Below the pieces are notes generated by a model that worked only from the letters and a program-made list of their open reading frames with translations, did not search any database and was not told where the DNA came from. A DNA stretch of 12,892 nt from an uncultured Sphingobacteriales bacterium (GTDB lineage: Bacteria; Bacteroidota; Bacteroidia; Chitinophagales; Chitinophagaceae). The DNA is taken from contig CAMPKG010000059.1 in NCBI GenBank assembly GCA_946887085.1, positions 1-12,892 of the forward strand, written 5' to 3'. Below are positions 7,281 through 12,892 of the stretch, in pieces. Within the stretch, counting starts at the first letter, position 1; each line of letters opens with the position of its first letter. A program made the translations under genes and the position numbers.

Positions 7281-7868
7281 ATGACCAAAACGCGACTCGA
7301 AGCCTTCAGCGATGGCGTTATCGCTATCATCATCACTATCATGGTATTGGAGCTGAAGATACCACACGAAGCCACCTTACACGCTTTGTTTCAGCTTTGG
7401 CCTGTTTTCCTGAGTTACCTGTTGAGCTTCATCTTCGTGGGCATCTATTGGGGTAATCATCATCACCTGCTGCATACCGTGCATCATGTCACCAGCGGCA
7501 TCATCTGGGGGAATATGGCCCTGCTGTTCATGCTCTCACTGATACCTTTTACAACCGGCTGGATGGGAGAGAACCATTTTGCGAATATCCCCGTAGCGAT
7601 ATACAGCCTTAATCTCCTGCTTGCGGCCATCGCGTTCTACATTCTCCAGCGGTGTATCATGGCGCAGGTGTCTGACCATAGCAAGCTCGTAGTGGCATTG
7701 AAAAAGCAGGAAACAAAGGGCATTGTATCCGTTGTGATGTATATCATTGCCGTTGCCGGGGGAGTGTACTATCCACTTGTTTCTGCTATTGTCATCATCT
7801 TTACCGCCATCCTCTGGCTGATACCCGACAAAAGAATAGAAGCTGCCCTGAAGGAAGAGCACCGGTAA
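7281..7868 (+). CDS. TMEM175-family (DUF1211) integral membrane protein
   Basis: This 195-residue protein has six predicted membrane helices. Its N-terminal signature R-x-x-x-F-S-D occupies residues 5-11 (RLEAFSD) and is followed by GVIAIIITIMVLELKIP, which is the hallmark first helix of the TMEM175 family. Members are potassium-permeable channels lacking the classical selectivity filter. Bacterial members are single six-helix repeats of about 200 residues that assemble as tetramers; this length fits. Other family-like stretches are SFIFVGIYWGNHHHLLH in helix 2/3 and LLFMLSLIPFTTGWMG. The ATG at 7281 follows a TATATTCG box at 7253-7260, a partial match to the Bacteroidota -7 consensus, with no clear -33 element. 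Channel activity in this organism is inferred from family membership. Confidence 0.88.
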   Translation: MTKTRLEAFSDGVIAIIITIMVLELKIPHEATLHALFQLWPVFLSYLLSFIFVGIYWGNHHHLLHTVHHVTSGIIWGNMALLFMLSLIPFTTGWMGENHFANIPVAIYSLNLLLAAIAFYILQRCIMAQVSDHSKLVVALKKQETKGIVSVVMYIIAVAGGVYYPLVSAIVIIFTAILWLIPDKRIEAALKEEHR

Positions 7869-7934
7869 AAGACGACAGCTCAGTTTACTGGCATAGTATT
7901 TTAACGCAGGTTTAAGTTCGTCACCCTTAAACGA

Positions 7935-8147
7935 ATGAATACTATGAAAAAGCTGACACTGGCGATAATTGGCCTGCTCACACTGGCATCGTGCGAAAAA
8001 ACGTACACTTGTACCTGTACTTATCCTAATGCAACCATAGGCACTACCAAAACTGAGATCAAAGCCAAGAAAAGGGCTGATGCGGAAGCCGCATGCAATA
8101 CGCAGAATACTGCTGCGCAGGTGCAGGGCGGCTCGTGTGCGCTTTAG
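7935..8147 (+). CDS. Small cysteine-rich lipoprotein
   Basis: This is a 70-residue (from ATG 7935) or 67-residue (from ATG 7944) protein with an SP-II signal. From the second Met, the sequence is MKKLTLAIIGLLTLASC, with a good LASC lipobox. The mature peptide begins CEKTYTCTCTYPN, so three cysteines are clustered at its N-terminus. Two more cysteines lie near the C-terminus (EAACNT and GGSCAL), where the alanine-rich middle (KKRADAEAACNTQN) is probably helical. Small lipoproteins of this general form are common in Bacteroidota. The function is unknown; possible disulfides would suit an extracytoplasmic location. MKK at 7944 looks the more natural start, but MNTMKK cannot be excluded. A hairpin follows at 8167. 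Confidence 0.75.
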   Translation: MNTMKKLTLAIIGLLTLASCEKTYTCTCTYPNATIGTTKTEIKAKKRADAEAACNTQNTAAQVQGGSCAL

Positions 8148-8166
8148 CGATGCCTGCACAAAAATA

Positions 8167-8195
8167 TTCAGGGTGGCCTTGTGGCACACCCTGAA
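8167..8195. terminator. Hairpin between convergent genes, probable bidirectional terminator
   Basis: TTCAGGGTG (8167-8175) pairs perfectly over 9 bp with CACCCTGAA (8187-8195), with an 11-nt loop. It is placed between the + strand lipoprotein stop (8147) and the end of the minus-strand SRPBCC operon (8220). AAAAATA precedes it on the +, giving a T-rich tail for transcripts of the minus strand. Confidence 0.65.
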
Positions 8196-8219
8196 CGTCG
8201 TATCCATAGTGATATAGTA

Positions 8220-8723
8220 TTATTGGGTCACCTCGCGTGCGGCAAAGAACTCATCGAGGTTGTTAAGCGCCATGGTGAAGCCTTCCTGCATACCGAAAGA
8301 CAGTATCTTCTCCATGTCTTCCACGCTATCAAAACTGATGGTAACATTGACGGTGGTCGTCTCTCCTGCCCCTGAGAATTCTTTCAGCCAGTGCATCACA
8401 GGGATATCGTTGTTGGGCTGGCCCTGTTCATCGCAGAACACTGCCGTGCATGTAAAGTGCTGTTGCGGGGCGATGACCATGTAATCGACCCTGCAATTCT
8501 GCCTGTCGCCCTCGGGGCCAACCATGGTATAGAGCCACACGCCCCCTTCGCGGAAGTTCATACTCCTGGTGACGGCTTTGTATGGCCTTGGCGCCCACCA
8601 TTGATCCAGCAATTCGCGTTTGGTCCATGCGTCCCAAACATCTTCCACCGGCGCGTCGAATTTGCGTTTCACTTTCAGCCTGCTGTTTGCAAGGTCTTTT
8701 TCAAATATCGCTTCGTGTTTCAT
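8220..8723 (-). CDS. SRPBCC (AHSA1-type) domain protein, third in the arsR operon
   Basis: This 167-residue protein is a single AHSA1-like START/Bet v 1-fold domain. Its typical sequence elements are [24 protein letters not shown] at about 22-45, FREGGVWLYTMVGPEG at 57-72, and a C-terminal helix GMQEGFTMALNNLDEFF at about 143-159. The fold encloses a hydrophobic cavity for lipids or other apolar ligands. AHSA1-type proteins are often paired with ArsR regulators in bacteria, but their substrates are seldom known. It is the most distal gene of the minus-strand cluster and ends just before a 9-bp hairpin. It differs clearly from the two upstream SRPBCC genes, so the paralogues are old or were acquired separately. 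Confidence 0.88.
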   Translation of the reverse strand: MKHEAIFEKDLANSRLKVKRKFDAPVEDVWDAWTKRELLDQWWAPRPYKAVTRSMNFREGGVWLYTMVGPEGDRQNCRVDYMVIAPQQHFTCTAVFCDEQGQPNNDIPVMHWLKEFSGAGETTTVNVTISFDSVEDMEKILSFGMQEGFTMALNNLDEFFAAREVTQ

Positions 8724-8754
8724 GAATTTGTTTTTAAAGTTTAATCACCTGCTG

Positions 8755-8910
8755 CTATTTCTTAAGCTTCGCAGCCTCATGCTCCTTCCTCCGGAATTGG
8801 ATGACACGTCTGATGAAACCTTCTGACAAAGGCACGTTTGTAAGGTGCGATGCCGCCGGTTTGGTCTTCACGCCTTTCATATCCTTCTCAAATACTGGTT
8901 CCTGTTTCAT
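8755..8910 (-). CDS. Short ORF (51 aa) between SRPBCC genes; small protein or gene remnant
   Basis: This ORF begins at the CAT 8908-8910 and encodes MKQEPVFEKDMKG followed by a basic tail ending FRRKEHEAAKLKK. Its first 10 residues resemble the N-terminus of the SRPBCC gene next to it (MKHEAIFEKDLAN at 8723), and the DNA at 8888-8910 and 8701-8723 is clearly alike. After about residue 12 the similarity ends, and nothing resembles an AHSA1 domain. It is either a short expressed protein of the operon or the start of a lost SRPBCC gene joined to other sequence. A longer version of this frame runs up to 9093, but that part is only the shadow of the second SRPBCC gene. Function unknown. Confidence 0.45.
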   Translation of the reverse strand: MKQEPVFEKDMKGVKTKPAASHLTNVPLSEGFIRRVIQFRRKEHEAAKLKK

Positions 8911-8927
8911 AATGCCTCGTTGAAAAA

Positions 8928-9431
8928 TTATTTCGTCAAACGCTCCAATAGCGCATCCAGGTTCTCGAGCGCCGAGGTCAGGCCTTCTTTCATTCCCATG
9001 TTGATCACGGCTTCGAGGTCGGCCAGCGAGTTGTAGGTAACCTTGGTTACCACCAGCGTGTTCTCGCCCATGGCGGTGAAGCGTGCATCCCATGGAGCAC
9101 GAGGCAGCTGTGTATTCACTTCGCCGTTCTCATCGCAGAATGCATCGAGCGCTTCGTAGCTGTCAATGGCGTTCACTTTTGTATAGTCCATGCGGCCCCA
9201 GTATTGTTTGCCTTCAGGGTCTATCATGCAATACAACCAATGGCCGCCCGCACGGAAGTCCATGGATTTGGTTTTTGTAGTGAACGGACTTGGAGCCCAC
9301 CACTGGTCGAGCAGTTCGCTCTTGGTATAGCAATCCCAAACCAGCTGGCGGTCACCGGCAAATTCACGTTTCACGGTAATGCTGTTGTCTTGTTTGTCGA
9401 CGATAAAGTCGAATTGCAGTGCAGTTTTCAT
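8928..9431 (-). CDS. SRPBCC (AHSA1-type) domain protein, second in the arsR operon
   Basis: This 167-residue AHSA1-like START/Bet v 1-fold protein contains [30 protein letters not shown] (about 18-47), [19 protein letters not shown] (55-73), FCDENGEV (98-105) and the C-terminal helix MGMKEGLTSALENLDALL. The first 14 residues are the same as in the upstream SRPBCC fusion gene ([14 protein letters not shown]). The first 60 nucleotides of both genes differ at only five positions by hand alignment. The bodies differ much more, and this one is much richer in G+C (34 of 60 at 9001-9060 against 19 of 60 at 9901-9960 in the fusion gene). Its start codon overlaps the stop of an arsR remnant as ATGA. 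It is probably translated as part of the arsR operon. Confidence 0.88.
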   Translation of the reverse strand: MKTALQFDFIVDKQDNSITVKREFAGDRQLVWDCYTKSELLDQWWAPSPFTTKTKSMDFRAGGHWLYCMIDPEGKQYWGRMDYTKVNAIDSYEALDAFCDENGEVNTQLPRAPWDARFTAMGENTLVVTKVTYNSLADLEAVINMGMKEGLTSALENLDALLERLTK

Positions 9432-9487
9432 TGTTTACGTTGTTTTTTTATTGTTGATAATAAATTGTCCAGTTGGCTGATTCGCGT
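9428..9487 (-). pseudogene. Remnant of a second arsR gene (3' end only)
   Basis: Read on the minus strand, this stretch encodes [19 protein letters not shown] and a TGA stop, nearly the same as the end of the intact ArsR protein ([18 protein letters not shown] and TGA). The stop overlaps the next ATG as ATGA in both cases. In the same frame a TAA occurs upstream at 9509-9511 and no DNA-binding part is present. It is therefore a leftover piece, not a functional gene. It shows that an arsR-SRPBCC junction was duplicated here. Confidence 0.75.
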
Positions 9488-9523
9488 CGATCTTTTTATG
9501 TTGTTTGCTTAGCTCAGATTCAA

Positions 9524-10414
9524 CTAGTTTTTAATTGCCATTTTTCCGCCAAGCCACGCAGCAGGTAAAGTCAATACTATAAGTGAAATAGGATACCAGC
9601 GTGGTGGAACGTCCCACATTGCAGCAAGTCCCGCAATGGTCAAAACAAAACCGATCATTCCAAGAATAATGGCGTGCTTCATTGGCTTGCCTGGTGCAAG
9701 TCGTGCAGTCAAATAACAACCGATTGTGTTGAAAATCGATCTATAGCCTACAATTATTGCAATTAACCAAACAGGGTTTTCGGCAAACGGTTCGGTTTTC
9801 ATGACCCCCGCTTTTTCCAAAATGATGTCCGTTGTCATTGATAAAATTACCAATGCGGCAAATCCTGCAATAACAGCCCCGATACTTTTTAATGTTTTTA
9901 AAGTCATTAATAAATTATCGAGATTTTCAAGGGACATTGTAAATCCTTCTTTGAAGCCCATTTCCATCACCATCTCAAGCTCTTCAAGGCTGTTGTGTGT
10001 TGAAATAATAGTGACAAGCGTTTTCCCGTCAGTTTCCTGGCTAAACACATTTTCAAACCTGCCTCTTGGAAGTTCGGGATTTGCAGAGCCATTCTCATCA
10101 CAAAAAATATCTGTGCCTGAAAATTTTTTGTGCAGCACAATTTTTTCAAAATCCTGTCTTCCCCAATGTATTTGATCAGCTTCACTACCTCCTTCTCCGG
10201 GAACGATCATACAATACAACCAATGTCCGCCTTCACGAAAGTCCATTGATTTAGTTTCTGCACGGCAAGGGGCGGGTGCCCACCATTGGTCTAATAATTC
10301 TGCAGTTGTCCACGCTTTCCATACTAATTCAAGATCTGCGGCAAACTCACGTTTTACAGTAATGGTGTTGTTTTGTTTGTCGACGATGAAGTCGAATTGC
10401 AGTGCAGTTTTCAT
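9524..10414 (-). CDS. SRPBCC (AHSA1-type) domain fused to a four-helix membrane domain, first gene after arsR
   Basis: This 296-residue protein has two parts. Residues 1-169 form an AHSA1-type SRPBCC domain ([11 protein letters not shown] at 39-49, [15 protein letters not shown] at 56-70, FCDENGS at 104-110, [17 protein letters not shown] at 153-169). Residues 170-296 form a hydrophobic domain with predicted helices at about 177-199, 214-236, 246-266 and 272-291. It resembles stand-alone conserved membrane proteins that begin with a KSIGAVxAGF-like stretch. Met170 (CAT at 9905-9907) sits exactly at the junction, so the membrane part could also be made separately. The start overlaps the arsR stop as ATGA, suggesting translational coupling. 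The gene is more AT-rich than its neighbours. The fusion would anchor the ligand-binding domain to the inner membrane, which is an inference. Confidence 0.82.
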   Translation of the reverse strand: MKTALQFDFIVDKQNNTITVKREFAADLELVWKAWTTAELLDQWWAPAPCRAETKSMDFREGGHWLYCMIVPGEGGSEADQIHWGRQDFEKIVLHKKFSGTDIFCDENGSANPELPRGRFENVFSQETDGKTLVTIISTHNSLEELEMVMEMGFKEGFTMSLENLDNLLMTLKTLKSIGAVIAGFAALVILSMTTDIILEKAGVMKTEPFAENPVWLIAIIVGYRSIFNTIGCYLTARLAPGKPMKHAIILGMIGFVLTIAGLAAMWDVPPRWYPISLIVLTLPAAWLGGKMAIKN

Positions 10415-10725
10415 TGTTTGCGTTTTTTGATTGTTGATAATAAATTATCTAATTGGCTGAATCTCGTTTCCCAGATCTTACGGAATTGCTCCAGCCATTT
10501 GTCGATCTGTTTCATTTTCTCGATTTCAAGGGTGTAATAAATTTCCCGGCCCTGCTGTTTCACCAGCTCACATTCGCTGAGGATGCGAAGGTGTTTGGAA
10601 ACTGCCTGCCGGGTGATGTCAAAATGCTCGGCTATCGCGTTCGGTGTCATCGCCTGCAGTGCGATGAGTGCGATGATCGCCCTTCTTGTAGGGTCTGCTA
10701 TAGCCTGGAATACGTCTCGTCTCAT
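10411..10725 (-). CDS. ArsR-family winged-helix transcriptional regulator
   Basis: This 104-residue winged-helix DNA-binding protein starts with [18 protein letters not shown] (residues 4-21), the classical ArsR opening. The HTH covers about residues 26-50 ([24 protein letters not shown]), with the recognition helix near 38-49. The wing is GREIYYTLE at about 59-67. There is no metal-sensing ELCVCDL-type motif and there is only one Cys (52), so it is not a typical arsenic/cadmium sensor. It belongs to the type often linked with SRPBCC genes. It is the first gene of the minus-strand operon, with the last base of its stop overlapping the next start. The promoter carries two dyads that may be its own operators. 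It may also regulate the divergent MFS gene, which is only inferred from position. Confidence 0.92.
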   Translation of the reverse strand: MRRDVFQAIADPTRRAIIALIALQAMTPNAIAEHFDITRQAVSKHLRILSECELVKQQGREIYYTLEIEKMKQIDKWLEQFRKIWETRFSQLDNLLSTIKKRKQ

Positions 10726-10739
10726 TGTTCAGTTCGTTA

Positions 10740-10757
10740 TGCAACCTTTCAGTTGCA
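10740..10757. promoter_or_regulatory. Putative ArsR operator, dyad 1
   Basis: TGCAAC-CTTTCA-GTTGCA is a perfect 6-bp inverted repeat with a 6-nt centre. It overlaps the last two bases of the -7 box of the arsR promoter and the expected transcription start. Dyads of this size suit dimeric winged-helix regulators. Binding is inferred. Confidence 0.6.
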
Positions 10758-10787
10758 AATATATATGCAACTTTTCGGTTGCGCAAA
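10756..10787 (-). promoter_or_regulatory. arsR promoter, Bacteroidota type (TTTG-N20-TATATTTG)
   Basis: On the minus strand, TTTG (10787-10784) is separated by 20 bases from TATATTTG (10763-10756), a full match to the TTTG / TAnnTTTG consensus of Bacteroidota housekeeping promoters. The -7 box ends about 30 bp before the arsR ATG. The two dyads described separately cover it. This match strengthens the taxonomic placement. Confidence 0.75.
10766..10783. promoter_or_regulatory. Putative ArsR operator, dyad 2
   Basis: TGCAAC-TTTTCG-GTTGCG has the same arrangement as dyad 1, with one outer mismatch (5-bp arms GCAAC/GTTGC). It lies 26 bp away centre to centre and fits almost fully inside the spacer between the -33 and -7 boxes. 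The shared layout suggests a single regulator recognises both. Confidence 0.6.
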
Positions 10788-10873
10788 ATATTTTTGGAAC
10801 TTTTTTTGTTCTTCTTGAAAATCAATCGGTTAAAACATAACGATCACTTCATGCAAACCGTCAAAGCAAATTT

Positions 10874-10881
10874 TATTTTTG
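10874..10881 (+). promoter_or_regulatory. Possible -7 element for the MFS gene
   Basis: TATTTTTG matches TAnnTTTG and lies 20 bp before the ATG at 10902. No TTG is found at the usual -33 distance. A second TATTTTTG at 10789-10796 is an alternative, also without a good -33 partner. Which one is used cannot be decided from sequence. Confidence 0.4.
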
Positions 10882-10901
10882 CGGCTCGCTATTCTATCTC
10901 T

Positions 10902-12170
10902 ATGCGCACATCCAAAAATGCCGCCATTGGTTTCATCTTCGTCACCCTCCTCATCGATGTAATGGGATGGGGCCTGATCATCCCGGTAATGGCCGACCTC
11001 ATCGCATTGCTTAAAGGAATACCCGTAAACGAAGCAAGTACTTATGGTGCGTTGCTGCTTTCGGTATTCGCAATCATGCAGTTTCTGTTTGCGCCTGTTA
11101 TGGGCAACCTCAGCGACAAGTGTGGACGCAGGCCGGTATTATTATTCGCGCTGCTCGGCTTTGGTATCGATTATATAATTCTGGCGCTCGCACCAACCTA
11201 CGGCTGGCTCTTCGTAGGCCGTGTCATAGCAGGTATGACGGGAGCGAGCTTCACAACAGCATCTGCCTATATAGCCGATATCAGCACCAACGAAACCAGG
11301 GCTAAAAACTTTGGGTTGATAGGCGCTGCATTCGGCCTTGGTTTTGTGCTGGGGCCCGCGTTGGGCGCACTGCTGGCTACCTGGGGAATCAGGGCGCCTT
11401 TTTATGCGGCTGCGGCTCTATGTTTGCTCAACTGTTTATACGGATACTTTCTGCTGCCCGAGTCGCTCAGTAAGGAAAACCGCCGCCCCTTTGAATGGAA
11501 AAGGGCCAATCCTTTTGGCTCGCTGAAATTCCTGACAAAACATCCGGAGATCGGTGAGCTGGCGCTGTGCTTTTTCCTGATATACCTGGCTGCGCAGTCG
11601 GTTCAGGGCAACTGGAATTTCTTTACCATCTACCGTTTCAACTGGACCGAAAAGATGGTAGGTATTTCGCTCGCAGTAGTTGGTGTGCTGGTAGGTGCAG
11701 TACAGGGTGGATTGACAAGGGTCATTAATCCCAAGATAGGCGACGAAAAAAGTATCTACCTCGGTTTGTTCTTATACTCCCTGGGACTGGTGCTTTTTGC
11801 TTTTGCCACAGAAAGCTGGATGATGTTCGCCTTCCTTATACCCTATTGCCTGGGTGGCATCTGCGGGCCATCGCTACAGTCGGTGATAGCAGGGCATGTG
11901 CCATCCAACCAGCAGGGAGAACTGCAGGGGGCGCTTACCAGCCTGATGAGCGTCACCACCATCATCGGCCCGCTGATCATGAATGGCAGCTTTGCTTACT
12001 TCACTTCGGATAAAGCGCCTTTTCATTTCCCGGGCATACACTTCTTATTGGGCGCCGTTTTCATGCTGATCAGTCTTTATGTCATCTACAGGGTTTTGAG
12101 CCGTGAGAGAAGGGAAAAGCCGGAGATGGCGAGTGTATTAGAAGGAGCGCATGTGGAGGAGAAACACTGA
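10902..12170 (+). CDS. MFS efflux transporter, TCR/Tet type
   Basis: This 422-residue protein from the ATG at 10902 has about 12 predicted helices, a usual MFS length. Motif A between helices 2 and 3 is complete (GNLSDKCGRRPVLLF, residues 68-82, with D72, G75 and R77). The motif C region in helix 5, FGLGFVLGPALG (144-155), is typical of drug/H+ antiporters of the 12-TM DHA1 type. Other recognised family stretches are GASFTTASAYIADIS (114-128) and GELQGALTSLM. The start at 10902 is preferred because helix 1 begins right after it; the longer frame from 10725 adds an unlikely leader that crosses the dyads. A further ATG at 10851 is possible. The substrate is unknown; tetracycline resistance should not be assumed. 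It is divergent from arsR and shares its 176-bp upstream region. Confidence 0.87.
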   Translation: MRTSKNAAIGFIFVTLLIDVMGWGLIIPVMADLIALLKGIPVNEASTYGALLLSVFAIMQFLFAPVMGNLSDKCGRRPVLLFALLGFGIDYIILALAPTYGWLFVGRVIAGMTGASFTTASAYIADISTNETRAKNFGLIGAAFGLGFVLGPALGALLATWGIRAPFYAAAALCLLNCLYGYFLLPESLSKENRRPFEWKRANPFGSLKFLTKHPEIGELALCFFLIYLAAQSVQGNWNFFTIYRFNWTEKMVGISLAVVGVLVGAVQGGLTRVINPKIGDEKSIYLGLFLYSLGLVLFAFATESWMMFAFLIPYCLGGICGPSLQSVIAGHVPSNQQGELQGALTSLMSVTTIIGPLIMNGSFAYFTSDKAPFHFPGIHFLLGAVFMLISLYVIYRVLSRERREKPEMASVLEGAHVEEKH

Positions 12171-12207
12171 CCACTTCAGGATTTCTATTCTCTCTCCTGC
12201 ACGCTTT

Positions 12208-12252
12208 CCCTCTCCTGTTATTAGGAGAGGGATGTCACGCCTTCGGCGTGAC
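12208..12252. repeat. Double-hairpin intergenic repeat, possible terminator
   Basis: Two hairpins stand side by side. CCCTCTCCT/AGGAGAGGG (12208-12216 and 12223-12231) form a 9-bp stem around a 6-nt loop. GTCACGCC/GGCGTGAC (12234-12241 and 12245-12252) form an 8-bp stem around TTC. It is followed by TGGGTGAGGT. I recall intergenic repeats of this shape, AGGAGAGGG...GGGTGAGGT, scattered in Bacteroidota and other genomes. It lies after the MFS gene and may act as a terminator. Confidence 0.7.
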
Positions 12253-12300
12253 TGGGTGAGGTCATACCCCCCTTTCACAAATATTTCACATCAAAAATAG

Positions 12301-12331
12301 TTGCATCATAACCTATCATTCACTTACTTTG
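12301..12331 (+). promoter_or_regulatory. Possible promoter of the right-edge membrane protein gene
   Basis: TTG (12301-12303) is followed after 20 bases by TTACTTTG (12324-12331), which has one mismatch to TAnnTTTG. The ATG begins 19 bp later, giving a short leader. Spacing agrees with the arsR promoter in this window. Confidence 0.5.
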
Positions 12332-12350
12332 TATTTCAAAGTGCTTTATT

Positions 12351-12892
12351 ATGACCGATGAACATGGCAGCTCTTTAAAAACCCTGCAGGATATACGCAG
12401 CATCATGGAGCGCTCCGCACGTTTTATTTCACTCAGCGGCTGGAGCGGCATATGGGCCGGTGCTACAGCATTGGCCGGAAGCTATATAGCCCACACATGG
12501 CTTGAAGCAACACCCGGCTATGTCGCTTATGAAACGGCGGTACCCCGGTTCATCATGCTTGCCTTTGCTGTTCTTATAATTGCTTTCATCGGTGCCTGGT
12601 ATTTTACCTGGCGTAAAACCAGCAGGCAGGGCGGCACTGTGTGGAACAGCGCCTCGAAGCGGATGCTGGCACAAATAACACTACCCATGCTGGCAGGGGC
12701 AATTTTTGCTTTCAAGTTTTTGTTTGATGAACAGGTGAGTTACGTTGCACCAACATGCCTTGCGTTTTACGGACTGGCTTTGATCAACGGCAGTAAATAC
12801 ACTTTGTCTGATATCAAATACCTTGGACTACTGGAAGTGGCATTAGGTTGCATCTGCCTGTTCATCCCGGGATATGGACTGTTGTTCTGGGC
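12351..12892 (+). CDS. Conserved Bacteroidota membrane protein, 3'-truncated by window edge
   Basis: The frame from ATG 12351 is open to the right edge (180 codons visible) and is not closed. It begins MTDEHGSSLKTLQDIRSIMERSARFISLSG and has about five membrane segments at roughly residues 28-48, 65-87, 106-124, 130-147 and 158-180. The SLKTLQDIRSIMERSxRFISLSG opening and the LALINGSKYTLSDIKYLG loop (142-159) match a conserved membrane protein family that I recall from many Bacteroidota genomes. There it is often next to a small winged-helix DNA-binding gene that would lie just to the right, outside this window. The function is unknown. Minus-strand ORFs at 12429-12715 are shadows. Confidence 0.75.
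   Translation, partial: MTDEHGSSLKTLQDIRSIMERSARFISLSGWSGIWAGATALAGSYIAHTWLEATPGYVAYETAVPRFIMLAFAVLIIAFIGAWYFTWRKTSRQGGTVWNSASKRMLAQITLPMLAGAIFAFKFLFDEQVSYVAPTCLAFYGLALINGSKYTLSDIKYLGLLEVALGCICLFIPGYGLLFW

Noticed and set aside
7536..8207. A 223-codon minus-strand ORF opposite the TMEM175-like gene
   Set aside because: It covers the TMEM175-like gene and the small lipoprotein, both with strong family or signal features on +, and its own translation shows none.
8911..9093. Extension of the 51-codon ORF up to 9093
   Set aside because: This part is the second SRPBCC gene read in another frame; the coding signal in the AHSA1 frame is far stronger.
9524..10414. Insertion of a mobile element as the cause of the AT-rich segment
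   Set aside because: No transposase, terminal inverted repeats or target-site duplication were found; homologous recombination or separate acquisition explains it as well.
10725..10901. N-terminal extension of the MFS protein from the ATG at 10725
   Set aside because: It would run through the arsR promoter and both dyads, and the first MFS helix begins directly after the ATG at 10902.

Overview
The window looks like a chromosomal piece of a Bacteroidota bacterium, most likely from the Chitinophagaceae or a near relative. The evidence is a secreted protein with a C-terminal type IX secretion sorting domain (YPNP start, 4960-6357), a secreted Reg_prop beta-propeller, SP-II lipoproteins, TAnnTTTG/TTTG-type promoters, genes without clear Shine-Dalgarno sites, and the family make-up (CARDB/Omp28-like, TMEM175-like, ArsR with SRPBCC, TCR/Tet-type MFS). 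No rRNA, tRNA, transposase, integrase or CRISPR array was seen.

Layout, left to right. (1) 2-1327 is the 3' part of an AT-rich adenine-specific DNA methyltransferase with an NPPY motif; its frame is open to the left edge, so the N-terminal SAM-binding half lies outside. (2) 1328-1620 is a cluster of three imperfect repeat units, each carrying the same 30-bp hairpin sequence, starting at the base after the methyltransferase stop codon. (3) 1646-3486 holds a four-helix membrane protein, a small lipoprotein and a secreted seven-bladed Reg_prop propeller, all on +. (4) 4743-3503 on the minus strand is a two-gene unit: a small YciI/muconolactone-isomerase-like protein followed by a tandemly duplicated VOC (glyoxalase-fold) protein. 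(5) 4960-8147 on + holds the CARDB/thioredoxin-like/T9SS protein, a membrane-anchored protein of unknown function, a TMEM175-like channel-family protein and a small cysteine-rich lipoprotein. (6) 10725-8220 on the minus strand is an ArsR regulator followed by three AHSA1-type SRPBCC genes, the first fused to a four-helix membrane domain, plus a 51-codon small ORF. (7) 10902-12170 on + is a TCR/Tet-type MFS efflux transporter, divergent from arsR. (8) After an intergenic double hairpin, 12351 to the right edge is the 5' part of a conserved Bacteroidota membrane protein.

The most informative part is the arsR-SRPBCC/MFS locus. The arsR promoter can be read as TTTG-N20-TATATTTG. Two dyads 26 bp apart (TGCAAC-N6-GTTGCR) sit exactly on it, one filling the spacer and one overlapping the -7 box, which suggests autorepression. 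Just before the second SRPBCC gene, a short stretch still encodes the C-terminal ~20 residues of an ArsR and reproduces the same ATGA stop/start overlap. The operon therefore seems to have grown by tandem duplication of an arsR-SRPBCC pair, followed by loss of most of the second arsR. The first SRPBCC gene is much more AT-rich than its neighbours and carries the membrane fusion, so the operon is a mosaic. The other regions look ordinary, and no clearly new defence or mobile system could be shown from sequence alone.
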